NCBI RefSeq assembly: GCF_047872805.1
Contig: NZ_JBLQUK010000001.1
Location: 248,001-312,000, forward strand
Length of the DNA: 64,000 nt
Direction: 5' to 3'
DNA from: Erythrobacter sp047872805
GTDB lineage: Bacteria; Pseudomonadota; Alphaproteobacteria; Sphingomonadales; Sphingomonadaceae
A program made the position numbers and the translations under genes. Shown here in pieces: positions 49,547 through 58,439 of the stretch (position 1 is the first letter of the stretch; each line of letters opens with the position of its first letter). The notes under the pieces were generated by a model, which ran no database searches, was not told where the DNA came from, and saw only the letters and a program-made list of their open reading frames with translations.

Positions 49547-50719
49547 CTAGTCTGCTACGGAAACGGTCGAATCAATCCAGCCGCCACCAATCACGCGTTC
49601 GCCTGCATAGATCACCGCCGCCTGACCCGGTGCAACGCCGAATTCGGGTGAGGCAAAGCGCATGGTCACCGAAGCGCCGCCTCCCAGTGGCCCCTCGAGT
49701 GCAATCGGTACCGGCTTTGCCAAAGAGCGGACCTTGGCGGTCAATGGTTCATCCGCCGTCAATTCGCCGATCCGGTTCGTCTCGGTAATCACAGCGCTTT
49801 CCACCGCCAGCATCCGCTTTGGCCCGACGCGCACTTCGCGCCTTTCTGCATCCAGCGCGGTAACATAGAGTGGCTCGCTCTGGCCGCCGATGTCGAGGCC
49901 CTTGCGCTGGCCGACGGTGTAATGAACGATTCCCTTGTGGGTGCCCAAGACCTCGCCGCTCGCGGCATGGACAATCGCGCCGGGTACCCCGCCTTCGGGG
50001 CGCAGCTTCGTTACGATGCGTGCGTAATTGCCATCCGGCACAAAGCAGATGTCCTGACTGTCAGGCTTTGCCGCATTGCGCAGGCCCGCAGCCTCAGCCA
50101 GATCGCGCACTTGGGTCTTGGGCAATCCGCCGAGTGGGAAGCGGATATAGCGGAGCTGTTCCTGCGTCGTGGCATAAAGGAAGTATGACTGATCGCGCGC
50201 CGGATCCGCCGCGCGGTACAGATGCGGTCCGCCGGGCGCCTCCACCCGCCGGACATAATGCCCGGTTGCAAGGCAATCCGCGCCTAGTTCGCGCGCCATG
50301 CGGAACAGATCGGTAAATTTCGGCCCCATATTGCAGCGAATGCAGGGCACAGGCGTGCGCCCGGCGAGATATTCATCGGCAAACTGTTCGACCACATCTT
50401 CGCGGAAGGCGCTTTCATGGTCGAACACGTAATGAGCAATGCCGAGCCGGTCTGACACTGCGCGGGCATCAGCAATGTCATCGCCCGCACAGCACGCGCC
50501 CTTGCGGCCTGTCGCGGCGCCGTAATCATACAATTGCAGCGTGATGCCAATCACTTCGGCTCCAGTATCGGCAGCGAGCGCGGCGACTACGGACGAATCG
50601 ACCCCGCCGCTCATGGCGACGACGATTCGGCAATCGGCTGCGGCGCGCGGCAGATCAAACAGCGCAGCGGCATCAATCCCGAAGGCAGTGTTGGGTTCTA
50701 AAGTGGCAGCGCTGGTCAT
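49547..50719 (-). CDS. mnmA: tRNA-specific 2-thiouridylase MnmA
   Basis: MnmA thiolates U34 of tRNA-Lys, -Glu and -Gln. The PP-loop is VAMSGGVDSSVVAAL; the catalytic cysteines are in VPCIRCNMG and DSQDICFVP; GMCGFG-type and YTVGQRKGL elements follow. The 390 residues are close to the family norm, with a short N-terminal extension. It converges with the small unknown gene 9 bases away. Confidence 0.93.
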   Translation of the reverse strand: MTSAATLEPNTAFGIDAAALFDLPRAAADCRIVVAMSGGVDSSVVAALAADTGAEVIGITLQLYDYGAATGRKGACCAGDDIADARAVSDRLGIAHYVFDHESAFREDVVEQFADEYLAGRTPVPCIRCNMGPKFTDLFRMARELGADCLATGHYVRRVEAPGGPHLYRAADPARDQSYFLYATTQEQLRYIRFPLGGLPKTQVRDLAEAAGLRNAAKPDSQDICFVPDGNYARIVTKLRPEGGVPGAIVHAASGEVLGTHKGIVHYTVGQRKGLDIGGQSEPLYVTALDAERREVRVGPKRMLAVESAVITETNRIGELTADEPLTAKVRSLAKPVPIALEGPLGGGASVTMRFASPEFGVAPGQAAVIYAGERVIGGGWIDSTVSVAD

Positions 50720-50899
50720 AGTGCCGCGTGATATAGGCGATGAGAAGACATTTCGCCAGCATGTGGGGACGGAGCGCTTGAGGGGTCAACACATAGGGCG
50801 GGGCATGCCCAGGAATGCACTTTCCGCAGGCAGTATTCCTAATCGCAGGTAAATCCCGGTTTTACCACATCTTGACGACCTCTCGATATACCGTGCTGC

Positions 50900-51256
50900 A
50901 TGTTCGAACAGTCCAAACCCCTTGGCATACCGCAGAGCACCCGATTCTCTGACGAAGATGCCCTGCGCTGCATCGATTGGCGCGAAGTGACAGCCCGGCT
51001 GAATGCCGCGCGTGATCTGCGCCGGGTGTTGCGCGACGATGCAAGAGGCAATGGCAATGTGGAGAGCTTTTCTGAGGCTGCCGCCCGCTATTTCCGGACC
51101 CGTGACTGTAACGAACCAGACGTTAACCCTGATGCTTTAGAGCACGGCAAAGGCTCGCCCTGCATAATCCCGCCTAGCGAACTTCTTCCTTATCCTCAGG
51201 AAGAGCTGCGCGGCAGGGGGCATGCGTTAACAGGTGATGCGAGAGACACTGAATGA
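50900..51256 (+). CDS. Unknown protein coupled to sciP
   Basis: I do not recognise this 118-residue soluble protein. It has an N-terminal charged half (FSDEDALRCIDWREVTARLNA, ARDLRRVLRDD) that looks helical and a Pro-rich C-terminus. Its stop overlaps the start of sciP (ATGA), so the two are translationally coupled. The start lies 180 bases after the divergent mnmA start; no clear promoter was read. Confidence 0.65.
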   Translation: MFEQSKPLGIPQSTRFSDEDALRCIDWREVTARLNAARDLRRVLRDDARGNGNVESFSEAAARYFRTRDCNEPDVNPDALEHGKGSPCIIPPSELLPYPQEELRGRGHALTGDARDTE

Positions 51257-51552
51257 TTGAGAACCAGAATATCCGCCCCGCACAGGTCATCGGCCCCCTC
51301 GGTGAACCCCTGACCGTGGACGACCTTCCTTCGCCCAAGACAAAGCGCTGGGTCGTGCGCCGCAAGGCTGAGGTTGTGGCGGCGGTCAATGGCGGACTGC
51401 TCACCATCGACGAAGTGCTCGAACGCTATGGGCTGACGCTCGAAGAGTTTGCGTCCTGGCAGCGCGCGGTTGATCGTTCTGGGATGCAGGGTCTGCGTGT
51501 CACTCGCATTCAGCATTACCGCGACCTGTATGAACGACAGCTCAAATATTAG
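51253..51552 (+). CDS. sciP: CtrA inhibitor SciP (DUF1153)
   Basis: SciP is the small helix-turn-helix factor that binds CtrA and blocks CtrA-driven transcription in the alphaproteobacterial cell cycle. The family core is complete: LTVDDLPSPKTKRWVVRRKAE, VNGGLLTIDEVLERYGL, EEFASWQRAVDR and GLRVTRIQHYRDLY, each read in parts. 99 residues, normal length. ATGA coupling with the gene upstream ties the two together. CtrA itself is not in this window. Confidence 0.88.
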   Translation: MIENQNIRPAQVIGPLGEPLTVDDLPSPKTKRWVVRRKAEVVAAVNGGLLTIDEVLERYGLTLEEFASWQRAVDRSGMQGLRVTRIQHYRDLYERQLKY

Positions 51553-51723
51553 ACGCTGACCCTGGGCCGCTGAGGTCGCCTGAGTGCGGCTGAGCACCGC
51601 TTCGCCAATCCCGAAAATCTCTGTCAAGGTTCTCTCGCCAGCGGTTTTGCGCTAGCCGGAATACAGACCCGCATTGGGATTCGCGCAAAAATGCGTGATG
51701 TGCGGGCGAGTAGGGGAACGCAT

Positions 51724-52008
51724 ATGTCTGCAATCTTTGGTTTTATCTGGTTCATTATCATGGGCGGTATCATCGGCTGGGTCGCCAGCATGGTGATGAA
51801 CCGCGACGCCGCAATGGGCAAATTCTGGAATGTCGTGGTCGGTATTGTCGGATCATTCATTGGCAATTCCGTCTTTTCGTTTGTTCTCGGCAATGGTTCG
51901 ATCGGCGGCTGGCCACCTGACGTGATGGGCATTGTGTCAGCCCTGATCGGGGCGATTGTGCTGCTTGGCGTGCTCAATCTGATTCAGCGCGGCAAAGTGC
52001 GCGGCTGA
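51724..52008 (+). CDS. GlsB/YeaQ/YmgE family stress membrane protein
   Basis: The 94-residue protein has three predicted helices and the family pattern IWFIIMGGIIGWVASMVM, VVGIVGSFIGNSVF and GIVSALIGAIVLLGVLNLI. Transglycosylase-associated proteins of this kind respond to envelope or acid stress; the molecular role is unknown. ATG 51724 is preferred; the open frame extends to 51691. A terminator follows. Confidence 0.85.
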   Translation: MSAIFGFIWFIIMGGIIGWVASMVMNRDAAMGKFWNVVVGIVGSFIGNSVFSFVLGNGSIGGWPPDVMGIVSALIGAIVLLGVLNLIQRGKVRG

Positions 52009-52039
52009 CTACGCCACGGCTGAAAACAGCATGAAATGA

Positions 52040-52072
52040 GGCGGCGCTGCCCGACGGGCGGTGCCGCCTTTT
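52040..52072 (+). terminator. Intrinsic terminator after the GlsB-like gene
   Basis: A 13-base-pair stem (two G-U pairs) with a GAC loop, GGCGGCGCTGCCC at 52040 and GGGCGGTGCCGCC ending at 52068, is followed by TTTTGC. Confidence 0.85.
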
Positions 52073-52181
52073 GCTTGCAACAGGGCGCCGTGCCCGAATT
52101 ACGGCATCGGTTATTCGTCTATGCTCAAAGTCATCAGTCGAACCGCGCATTGCCCCTTTCAGGCCCCGAGCCTATGAGGGA

Positions 52182-52208
52182 TTGCGAAGGGTGACTTATA
52201 TCTATAAT
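52182..52208 (+). promoter_or_regulatory. Candidate promoter of the RND efflux operon
   Basis: TTGCGA (52182) and a perfect TATAAT (52203) lie 15 bases apart, somewhat less than optimal, 89 bases upstream of the adaptor start. The next 30 bases contain the palindrome at 52218. Confidence 0.45.
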
Positions 52209-52217
52209 ACACTCATT

Positions 52218-52238
52218 TTGAAGCTGGCATGGCTTCAA
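52218..52238. promoter_or_regulatory. Operator-like palindrome near the RND operon transcription start
   Basis: TTGAAGC (52218-52224) and GCTTCAA (52232-52238) are perfect 7-base inverted repeats with a 7-base spacer, beginning 10 bases after the TATAAT. The position, about +3 to +24 from the expected start, suits a TetR- or MarR-type repressor. No regulator gene lies beside it. The rest of the 288-base gap shows nothing else. Confidence 0.5.
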
Positions 52239-52296
52239 TAGTCGATCGGTTGGGGTTCATACGGCTGTCCAGGCCACCCCGCACAAGGGAACCGCA

Positions 52297-53490
52297 ATGA
52301 ATTACGAGACGTCAATCACGGCAGAGACGCAGGATGATATTCCTGCGGATGTGGGCGCTCGCCAAGAGCAGAAGCTTTCGTCGTCCACGCCAAAGATCCT
52401 GATGATTGCCGGGATCGGGTTGGTAGCATTGTTGGCCGCCATCGCAGCCTATTTTGTCATGTCCGGCGGTGAGCCAGTGGCGGCCGTCGATGATGGCACG
52501 CAGGCTCCCGTGGTCACTGTAATTGCCCCTGGCAAGACAACCATAAGCGGCGTGATTGAGGCGCCGGGCACTCTGGCGGCGCGCCGTCCGATGCCGGTCG
52601 GAGTGGTCGGCGAAGGGGGTCAGGTTGTGTCGGTGCGGGTCGATGCCGGCGATTGGGTCCAGCAGGGGCAGGTCCTTGCTGTGATCGATCGATCGGTCCA
52701 GAATCAACAGGCCGCCGCTCAATCGGCACAGATCGAAGTGTCACGCGCCGATGCGCAATTGGCGCAGGCCAATCTTGATCGCTCGCTGCAATTGGTTGAG
52801 CGCGGCTTTGTATCAAAAGCGGATGTTGACCGCTTGACCGCGACCCGCGACGCTGCGGTGGCGCGGGTTAGGGTGGCCGAGGCGCAGCTCGCCGAACTGC
52901 GCGCGCGCACCGCGCGGCTGAACATTGTCGCTCCGGCTTCGGGCTATGTGCTCGAACGCAATGTCGAGCCGGGCCAGACCGTTAGCGCCGGCTCGCCCGC
53001 GCTGTTCACGATTGCCAGCGGCGGAGAAATGGAGATGATGGCCCAGCTGAGTGAAACCCAGCTCGCAAGCCTGTCGCAGGGTGTCAGCGCGAATGTTGTG
53101 CCGACCGGATCGCCCAAGACATTCGTCGGGCAGGTCTGGCAGCTTTCGCCGGTGATCGACCCGCAAACCCGGCAAGGCACGGCGCGCATTGCGCTCAGCT
53201 ATGCTCCCGAATTGCGACCCGGCGGTTTTGCCACCGCGCGGATCAACAGCGGCACGATTGAAGCGACGGTGGTTCCCGAAAGCGCGGTACTCGCAGATGA
53301 CGAAGGCAGCTTTGTCTATGTCGTTGACGCGGAAAATAAGGCTGTCCGCACCTCGGTGACGACCGGCATGGTCACCGCAGATGGCATCGCCATTACCGAA
53401 GGATTGAGCGGCACCGAACTGGTGGTGCTGCGCGCTGGCGGCTTCCTCAATCCAGGTGAGACCGTCCAGCCGAGCCGGCAAAGCGATTAG
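52297..53490 (+). CDS. RND efflux periplasmic adaptor (MFP family)
   Basis: The 397-residue adaptor has a cytoplasmic tail, one membrane anchor (ILMIAGIGLVALLAAIAAYFV), a lipoyl-like domain (VVSVRVDAGDWVQQGQVLAVI), an alpha-hairpin with repeating AQ/AE (SRADAQLAQANLDRSLQLVERG) and the beta-barrel end. It joins the inner-membrane pump to an outer-membrane channel. AAGGGA 7 bases upstream supports the ATG. No TolC-like gene is nearby. Confidence 0.9.
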   Translation: MNYETSITAETQDDIPADVGARQEQKLSSSTPKILMIAGIGLVALLAAIAAYFVMSGGEPVAAVDDGTQAPVVTVIAPGKTTISGVIEAPGTLAARRPMPVGVVGEGGQVVSVRVDAGDWVQQGQVLAVIDRSVQNQQAAAQSAQIEVSRADAQLAQANLDRSLQLVERGFVSKADVDRLTATRDAAVARVRVAEAQLAELRARTARLNIVAPASGYVLERNVEPGQTVSAGSPALFTIASGGEMEMMAQLSETQLASLSQGVSANVVPTGSPKTFVGQVWQLSPVIDPQTRQGTARIALSYAPELRPGGFATARINSGTIEATVVPESAVLADDEGSFVYVVDAENKAVRTSVTTGMVTADGIAITEGLSGTELVVLRAGGFLNPGETVQPSRQSD

Positions 53491-53534
53491 CGCCGCCTAA
53501 TCAGGCGCGCAGGAACAATACAGGCGAGACATTT

Positions 53535-56500
53535 ATGAATTTCCGCAACATTTCAGCCTGGTCGATCCGCAATCCCGTGATCCCGTTGGTGCTTTTCACC
53601 GCGCTGTTGTTCGCCGGCATCATCAGCTTTTCGCGGATGGACGTAACGAACAATCCCGACGTGGAATTTCCTGCGGTAAACGTGAATATCTCGCAGCCCG
53701 GCGCGGCCCCAACCGAGATCGAGAACCAGATCACACAGCGCATTGAAAGCGCGGTTCGGTCGATCAACGGGGTTAATTCAATTCAGTCGACCGCGAGTGA
53801 AGGCAACTCGAACACCTTTGTCGAATTTGAAATCGGCACCGATATCATCGAGGCTGTCAACGAGGTTGAAACCGCGGTTAACACCGTTCGTGCCAGCCTG
53901 CCCGACGGCATCCTCGAACCGCAAATCTCCAAGGTCAATGTGGTTGGCGAAGCGATTGGTTATATCGCGGTCGAAGCCGACGACATGACCATCGAACAGC
54001 TAAGCTGGTTCATCGACGATACGGTAGCCAAACGGCTGCTGGCGATCGACGGCATGGCGGAGGTTCAGCGGTTTGGCGGGGTCGACCGTGAGATTGAAGT
54101 GATTCTTGACCCGGCCAAGATGCAGGCGCTGGGCGTGACCGCTTCGCAAATCAATTCGGTGCTGCGTCAGGCCAATGTCGATGCTGCGGGCGGCGTCACA
54201 GAGATTGGCGGCACGCGCCAATCTTTGCGCGTGCTGGGCAATGACGACACCGCCTATGAACTGTCGCAGCGCCAGATCCAGCTTGGTGGTGGGCGCACGG
54301 TTCGCCTGGCCGATGTTGCAACGGTGCGCGACGGTCATGGTGAGCGGACCTCGATTAGTGAAGTAAGGGACCGCGAAGTCGTCAATTTCTTCATGAACCG
54401 CGCGCGGGGTGCCTCTGACGTGGCGGTCTATAATGCAGCGATTGCCGAAATGGAAAAGATCGAAGCCGAGACCGAAGGCGTCCGCTTCGTCAAGATGTTC
54501 ACCAGCACGACCTATACCGACAACCAGTACAAAAGCTCGATGGAAGCGCTGTTCGAAGGCGCGCTGCTGGCCGTGGTGATCGTGTTCCTGTTTCTGCGCG
54601 ATTGGCGCGCGACCTTTATCAGCGCGGTCGCCATTCCGCTTTCTGCGATCCCCACGTTCTTTTTTATGGACCTGCTCGGGTTCAACCTGAACTTTCTCTC
54701 GCTGCTCGCGCTGGCTCTGGTCGCGGGGGTGCTGGTGGACGATGCGATCGTTGAGATTGAAAACATCGTCAGGCACATGCGAATGGGCAAGACCGCCTAT
54801 CAGGCGAGCATCGACGCCGCCGACGAGATCGGCCTGCCGGTCGTCGCCACCAGTTTCTGTATTGTCGCAGTGTTCCTGCCGGTCGGCCTGATGCCGGGCG
54901 TGTCGGGGCAGTTTTTCCAGAATTTCGGGCTGACTGTGGTGATCGCGGTGTTGATGAGCCTTGCGGTGGCGCGGATGATTACCCCGCTGATGGCGGCCTA
55001 TTTCCTTTCCGCAAAAGGCGCCGGCGCACATGGCGAAGGTCCGATGATGGACCGCTATATGGCGATGCTCACCTGGACGCTCGACACCGGCAAGTTGCAG
55101 GCGCGCCGTGCCGGGATTGAGGGACCGCGTTCGCGCGTGCTCTATGTTTTTGCGCTGTTGTTAGCTGTTATTGCGATCCTCGCAGCATCCGGCTTTGCCA
55201 TGTTTGCAAGCTTTGGTGCGCTGAGCGGACTCGAAGTGCCTAAAACCATGGCGGTGGCGGTTTCAAGCGATCCCAATTCAAGCATCTACAAGATCGTCGC
55301 CAAGATATTCGAGATTGTGCAGGTCTTGCTCGTGTCGGCAATTGCCTTTGCTGCTGGCTGGCTGATGCTTAAGCTGATTGAATTGCTGGGCCGGTCTGGC
55401 GGCAGAATTGGCGATTCGGCGAAATATCTCACCGCGCGTTTTTACGATCACCGCGTTTGGATGCTCGGCGTGGGCTGGTTCTCGCTACTCGTGACGGTGC
55501 TGTTGTTCGGTCAGATTCCGGCGCAGTTTCAGCCTACCATTGATGATGAGAATTCCGCCGTTGAAATCGAAATGGTCCCCGGCACAACTCTGGCGACGAC
55601 CAAGCGGGTGTCGGACCAGGTCGATGCCTTGCTGAACGAACAGTCCGAAGTCGAGCGCACCCTTCAGCGAATCCGGCTGGGCAATTCGACCATTTTCATC
55701 AAGCTGACCGATGATCGGGAGCGCACGTCGATCGAGTTCGAGCGCGAACTCGCACCTCAGCTTGCGCAAATTGCCGACGCGCGTGTGCGGTTTCGTTCGC
55801 AAAGTGGCGGTTTCGGATCGGGCCGCGATCTCACGGTTATGCTCGCCGGGTCCAACCCCGAATTGCTCGACCAAACGGCGGCTGCTCTGGTGGAACAGAT
55901 GCGCGGGCTCGACACGCTTGTTGCGCCGCGGATCAGCGCTGATATCAACCGGCCTGAAATCATCATTACCCCGCGCGAACAAATAGCGGCGGAGCTGGGG
56001 GTCAGCACGATTGCGCTGTCGCAAACAATCCGCATCGCCACTTTGGGCGAGATCGAACAGAACGCGGCGCGTTTCTCGCTGTCCGACCGTCAGATCCCGA
56101 TCCGGGTCAAATTGTCCGAGGATGCGCGGAGCCAGCTTACCACGATCGAGAATTTGCCCGTTCAAACGATCAGCGGAGCGACCGTTCCGCTGGGGCGGGT
56201 GGCCGATATTACCTTTGGTTCCGGCCCGACCTCGATCCAGCGCTACAACCAGAACCGCCGCGTGTTGGTTGGCGCTGATCTCGCGAGCGGTGTCTTGAAA
56301 GGTGAGGCGCAGACCCAGGTGGATGCTCTGCCGATCCTTCAGGAATTGCCCACCGGCGTGATTCGCGACGTGGTGGGCGAGGATGAATGGCAGCTTGAGC
56401 TGGTCCAGAACCTTATCATCGCGATCATCACCGGCGTCCTTTTGGTGTTTGCGTGCCTTGTGCTGCTTTACAAGCGGCTGATGAGCCCGCTGGTCAACAT

Positions 56501-57074
56501 GACCTCGTTGGCGCTCGCGCCTTTGGGCGGCATCCTGCTGATATGGTTGCTGGGAATGGCGCAGTCGATGCCCGTCTATATCGGCATTCTGCTGCTGCTA
56601 GGCATTGTCTCCAAAAACTCCATTCTGCTGATCGATTTCGCGATTGAAGAGATGGCGCGCGGAACAGACAAGTTTGAAGCGATCATGGAGGCCGGGCACA
56701 AGCGCGCGCAGCCGATTGTCATGACCACTATTGCGATGACCGCAGGCATGGTGCCGGTGGTGGTCAATGGCTATCTGGGCGGCGGCGACGGTGCATGGCG
56801 TGAACCGATGGGCTGGGTCGTGATCGGCGGGCTGGTCATGTCGACTCTGTTGACGCTGGTCATCGTGCCGGCTGGTTTCAGCCTTGCCGACGGGTTTGAG
56901 CGGCGCGTGGGGCCGTGGCTGCGACGGACATTGCTTACCTACAAGCCCGGCGATGATGGCAATCCGGTCCCGGGCGAAGCAGAACGCGGGCCCAATGTGC
57001 CGTTCCCAGGTCAGCCGCAACCCGCCGCGACACCGGCAACCCGCCTGCCACCGGGGGCCGAGCCTGCCGAATAG
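53535..57074 (+). CDS. RND efflux permease with extra membrane insertion (HAE-1-like)
   Basis: The pump has 1179 residues against about 1030-1050 for the family. The N-terminal half is standard: DVTNNPDVEFPAVNV, PGAAPTEIENQIT, DGMAEVQRFGG, FLFLRDWRATFISAVAIPLS, VDDAIVEIENIVRHM. Between the sixth-helix end (near residue 496) and the start of the second half (YDHRVWMLGVGWF, near residue 636) lies an insertion of about 100 residues with two extra hydrophobic segments (VLYVFALLLAVIAILAASG and VLLVSAIAFAAGWLMLKLIE). The C-terminal half (GDRERTSIEFERELAP-like, NSILLIDFAIEEMARG) is normal. Substrates are unknown. Confidence 0.9.
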   Translation: MNFRNISAWSIRNPVIPLVLFTALLFAGIISFSRMDVTNNPDVEFPAVNVNISQPGAAPTEIENQITQRIESAVRSINGVNSIQSTASEGNSNTFVEFEIGTDIIEAVNEVETAVNTVRASLPDGILEPQISKVNVVGEAIGYIAVEADDMTIEQLSWFIDDTVAKRLLAIDGMAEVQRFGGVDREIEVILDPAKMQALGVTASQINSVLRQANVDAAGGVTEIGGTRQSLRVLGNDDTAYELSQRQIQLGGGRTVRLADVATVRDGHGERTSISEVRDREVVNFFMNRARGASDVAVYNAAIAEMEKIEAETEGVRFVKMFTSTTYTDNQYKSSMEALFEGALLAVVIVFLFLRDWRATFISAVAIPLSAIPTFFFMDLLGFNLNFLSLLALALVAGVLVDDAIVEIENIVRHMRMGKTAYQASIDAADEIGLPVVATSFCIVAVFLPVGLMPGVSGQFFQNFGLTVVIAVLMSLAVARMITPLMAAYFLSAKGAGAHGEGPMMDRYMAMLTWTLDTGKLQARRAGIEGPRSRVLYVFALLLAVIAILAASGFAMFASFGALSGLEVPKTMAVAVSSDPNSSIYKIVAKIFEIVQVLLVSAIAFAAGWLMLKLIELLGRSGGRIGDSAKYLTARFYDHRVWMLGVGWFSLLVTVLLFGQIPAQFQPTIDDENSAVEIEMVPGTTLATTKRVSDQVDALLNEQSEVERTLQRIRLGNSTIFIKLTDDRERTSIEFERELAPQLAQIADARVRFRSQSGGFGSGRDLTVMLAGSNPELLDQTAAALVEQMRGLDTLVAPRISADINRPEIIITPREQIAAELGVSTIALSQTIRIATLGEIEQNAARFSLSDRQIPIRVKLSEDARSQLTTIENLPVQTISGATVPLGRVADITFGSGPTSIQRYNQNRRVLVGADLASGVLKGEAQTQVDALPILQELPTGVIRDVVGEDEWQLELVQNLIIAIITGVLLVFACLVLLYKRLMSPLVNMTSLALAPLGGILLIWLLGMAQSMPVYIGILLLLGIVSKNSILLIDFAIEEMARGTDKFEAIMEAGHKRAQPIVMTTIAMTAGMVPVVVNGYLGGGDGAWREPMGWVVIGGLVMSTLLTLVIVPAGFSLADGFERRVGPWLRRTLLTYKPGDDGNPVPGEAERGPNVPFPGQPQPAATPATRLPPGAEPAE

Positions 57075-57137
57075 TAGCACGCCAAGGCTGAGCAAGCGCG
57101 TGACCTTTCGTGCCAATTGGGGCAGATAGGCGCGAGC

Positions 57138-58427
57138 ATGGCCAAACCGCGACCTGTTCCCCTGATGTTTGGCGGAGAGCCGCTCACCGCTGATCGTGCA
57201 CGGCGGATGCGCTGGACCGCGACCGGTATGCTGGCGGCGATGGCGGTGCTGTTCTTCACCACTCACGGCCTGGTCGGCGATCACCCCGCATGGGGTTATG
57301 TCAACGCCTTTGCTGAAGCGGCGATGGTGGGCGGACTAGCCGACTGGTTCGCGGTGACCGCACTGTTCCGCCACCCGCTCGGCCTGCCGATCCCGCACAC
57401 CGCAATCATCCCAATGAACAAGGACCGGATTGCAGACACCATGGCGCAGTTCCTGCGCGAGAATTTCCTCACGCCCGCGGTGGTGGCGCGGCGCATGTCG
57501 GACATGAATGTTGCCCGCGCGATTGGCGATTTCCTGGTCGCGAGCCCTGAGGGAGCCGGCCCCGATGCGCGCTCGCGGATCACTGGCGGCGCAGCGGAAT
57601 TGCTTGCCGAAGTGCTCGAATCGCTTGATCCGGACAGGCTCGGCACGCAGGTGCGATCGGGACTGGGCGCTCAATTGGCGAAGATCGACGTTTCGCCCTT
57701 GGCCGGAAGGATGCTGGAAAGTGCGATGACGGATCGGCGTCATTTGCCGCTGATCGACGGTATGATCCGCTGGGCCGGGCTGACGCTGGAGGACAATGAA
57801 GACACGATCCGCGATATCATCCATGCGCGGGTTGCAGGGGTGCTGCGCTGGGCCGGGCTGGACAAGACGATTTCGGGCAATGTCCTTGACGGGCTCTACA
57901 AATTGCTCGCCGAGGTGCTGGTCGACCCCGAACATCCCCTGCGCGCCAAGGTCGAAGAAGGCCTCGAAAAGCTGGCGCATGATTTGCAGCACGATCCCGA
58001 AACGCGCGAGCGGGTGGAAGAGATGAAGCGCGACCTCATAGAAAATCCGGCGGTCGCGGAATGGTGGATGGGGGTGTGGGAACGCATCCGGCAATCTCTG
58101 ATTCGGCGCGCGCGAGAGGCCGATACCGGGCTGGGCGCGGAAATGCGCAGCGGATTGGCGGATTTGGGACGCGCTTTGAAGCAGGATGAACGCTTGCAAA
58201 CCCAGATAAACCGCTTTGCCCGGCGCACCGCGGTGGGCGTTGCGACCCGCTATGGCAGCGGCATCGTGACTTTGGTTTCAGAGACAGTGAAGCGCTGGGA
58301 TGCGACGACCATCACCGGCAGGATCGAGAATGCGGTGGGCCGCGACCTGCAGTTTATCCGCATCAACGGTACGCTGGTGGGCGGGCTGGTGGGGATGACG
58401 CTGCATTTTATTACGACGCTTCTTTGA
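57138..58427 (+). CDS. DUF445 family membrane protein
   Basis: The 429-residue protein has an N-terminal membrane helix (RWTATGMLAAMAVLFFTTHGL), the conserved AEAAMVGGLADWFAVTALFRHPLG block and PHTAIIPMNKDRI, a long helical middle part, and a C-terminal hydrophobic end (LVGGLVGMTLHFITTL). DUF445/YjiN proteins have unknown function. ATG 57138 is preferred to the TTG further upstream. It starts 63 bases after the pump and could share its transcript. Confidence 0.85.
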   Translation: MAKPRPVPLMFGGEPLTADRARRMRWTATGMLAAMAVLFFTTHGLVGDHPAWGYVNAFAEAAMVGGLADWFAVTALFRHPLGLPIPHTAIIPMNKDRIADTMAQFLRENFLTPAVVARRMSDMNVARAIGDFLVASPEGAGPDARSRITGGAAELLAEVLESLDPDRLGTQVRSGLGAQLAKIDVSPLAGRMLESAMTDRRHLPLIDGMIRWAGLTLEDNEDTIRDIIHARVAGVLRWAGLDKTISGNVLDGLYKLLAEVLVDPEHPLRAKVEEGLEKLAHDLQHDPETRERVEEMKRDLIENPAVAEWWMGVWERIRQSLIRRAREADTGLGAEMRSGLADLGRALKQDERLQTQINRFARRTAVGVATRYGSGIVTLVSETVKRWDATTITGRIENAVGRDLQFIRINGTLVGGLVGMTLHFITTLL

Positions 58428-58439
58428 GGCGACTGCAAT

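Noticed and set aside
48075..49550. 491-codon open frame on the plus strand
   Set aside because: It runs antisense through the serine hydrolase, which has intact SxxK and lipobox motifs; the frame's protein has no known pattern.
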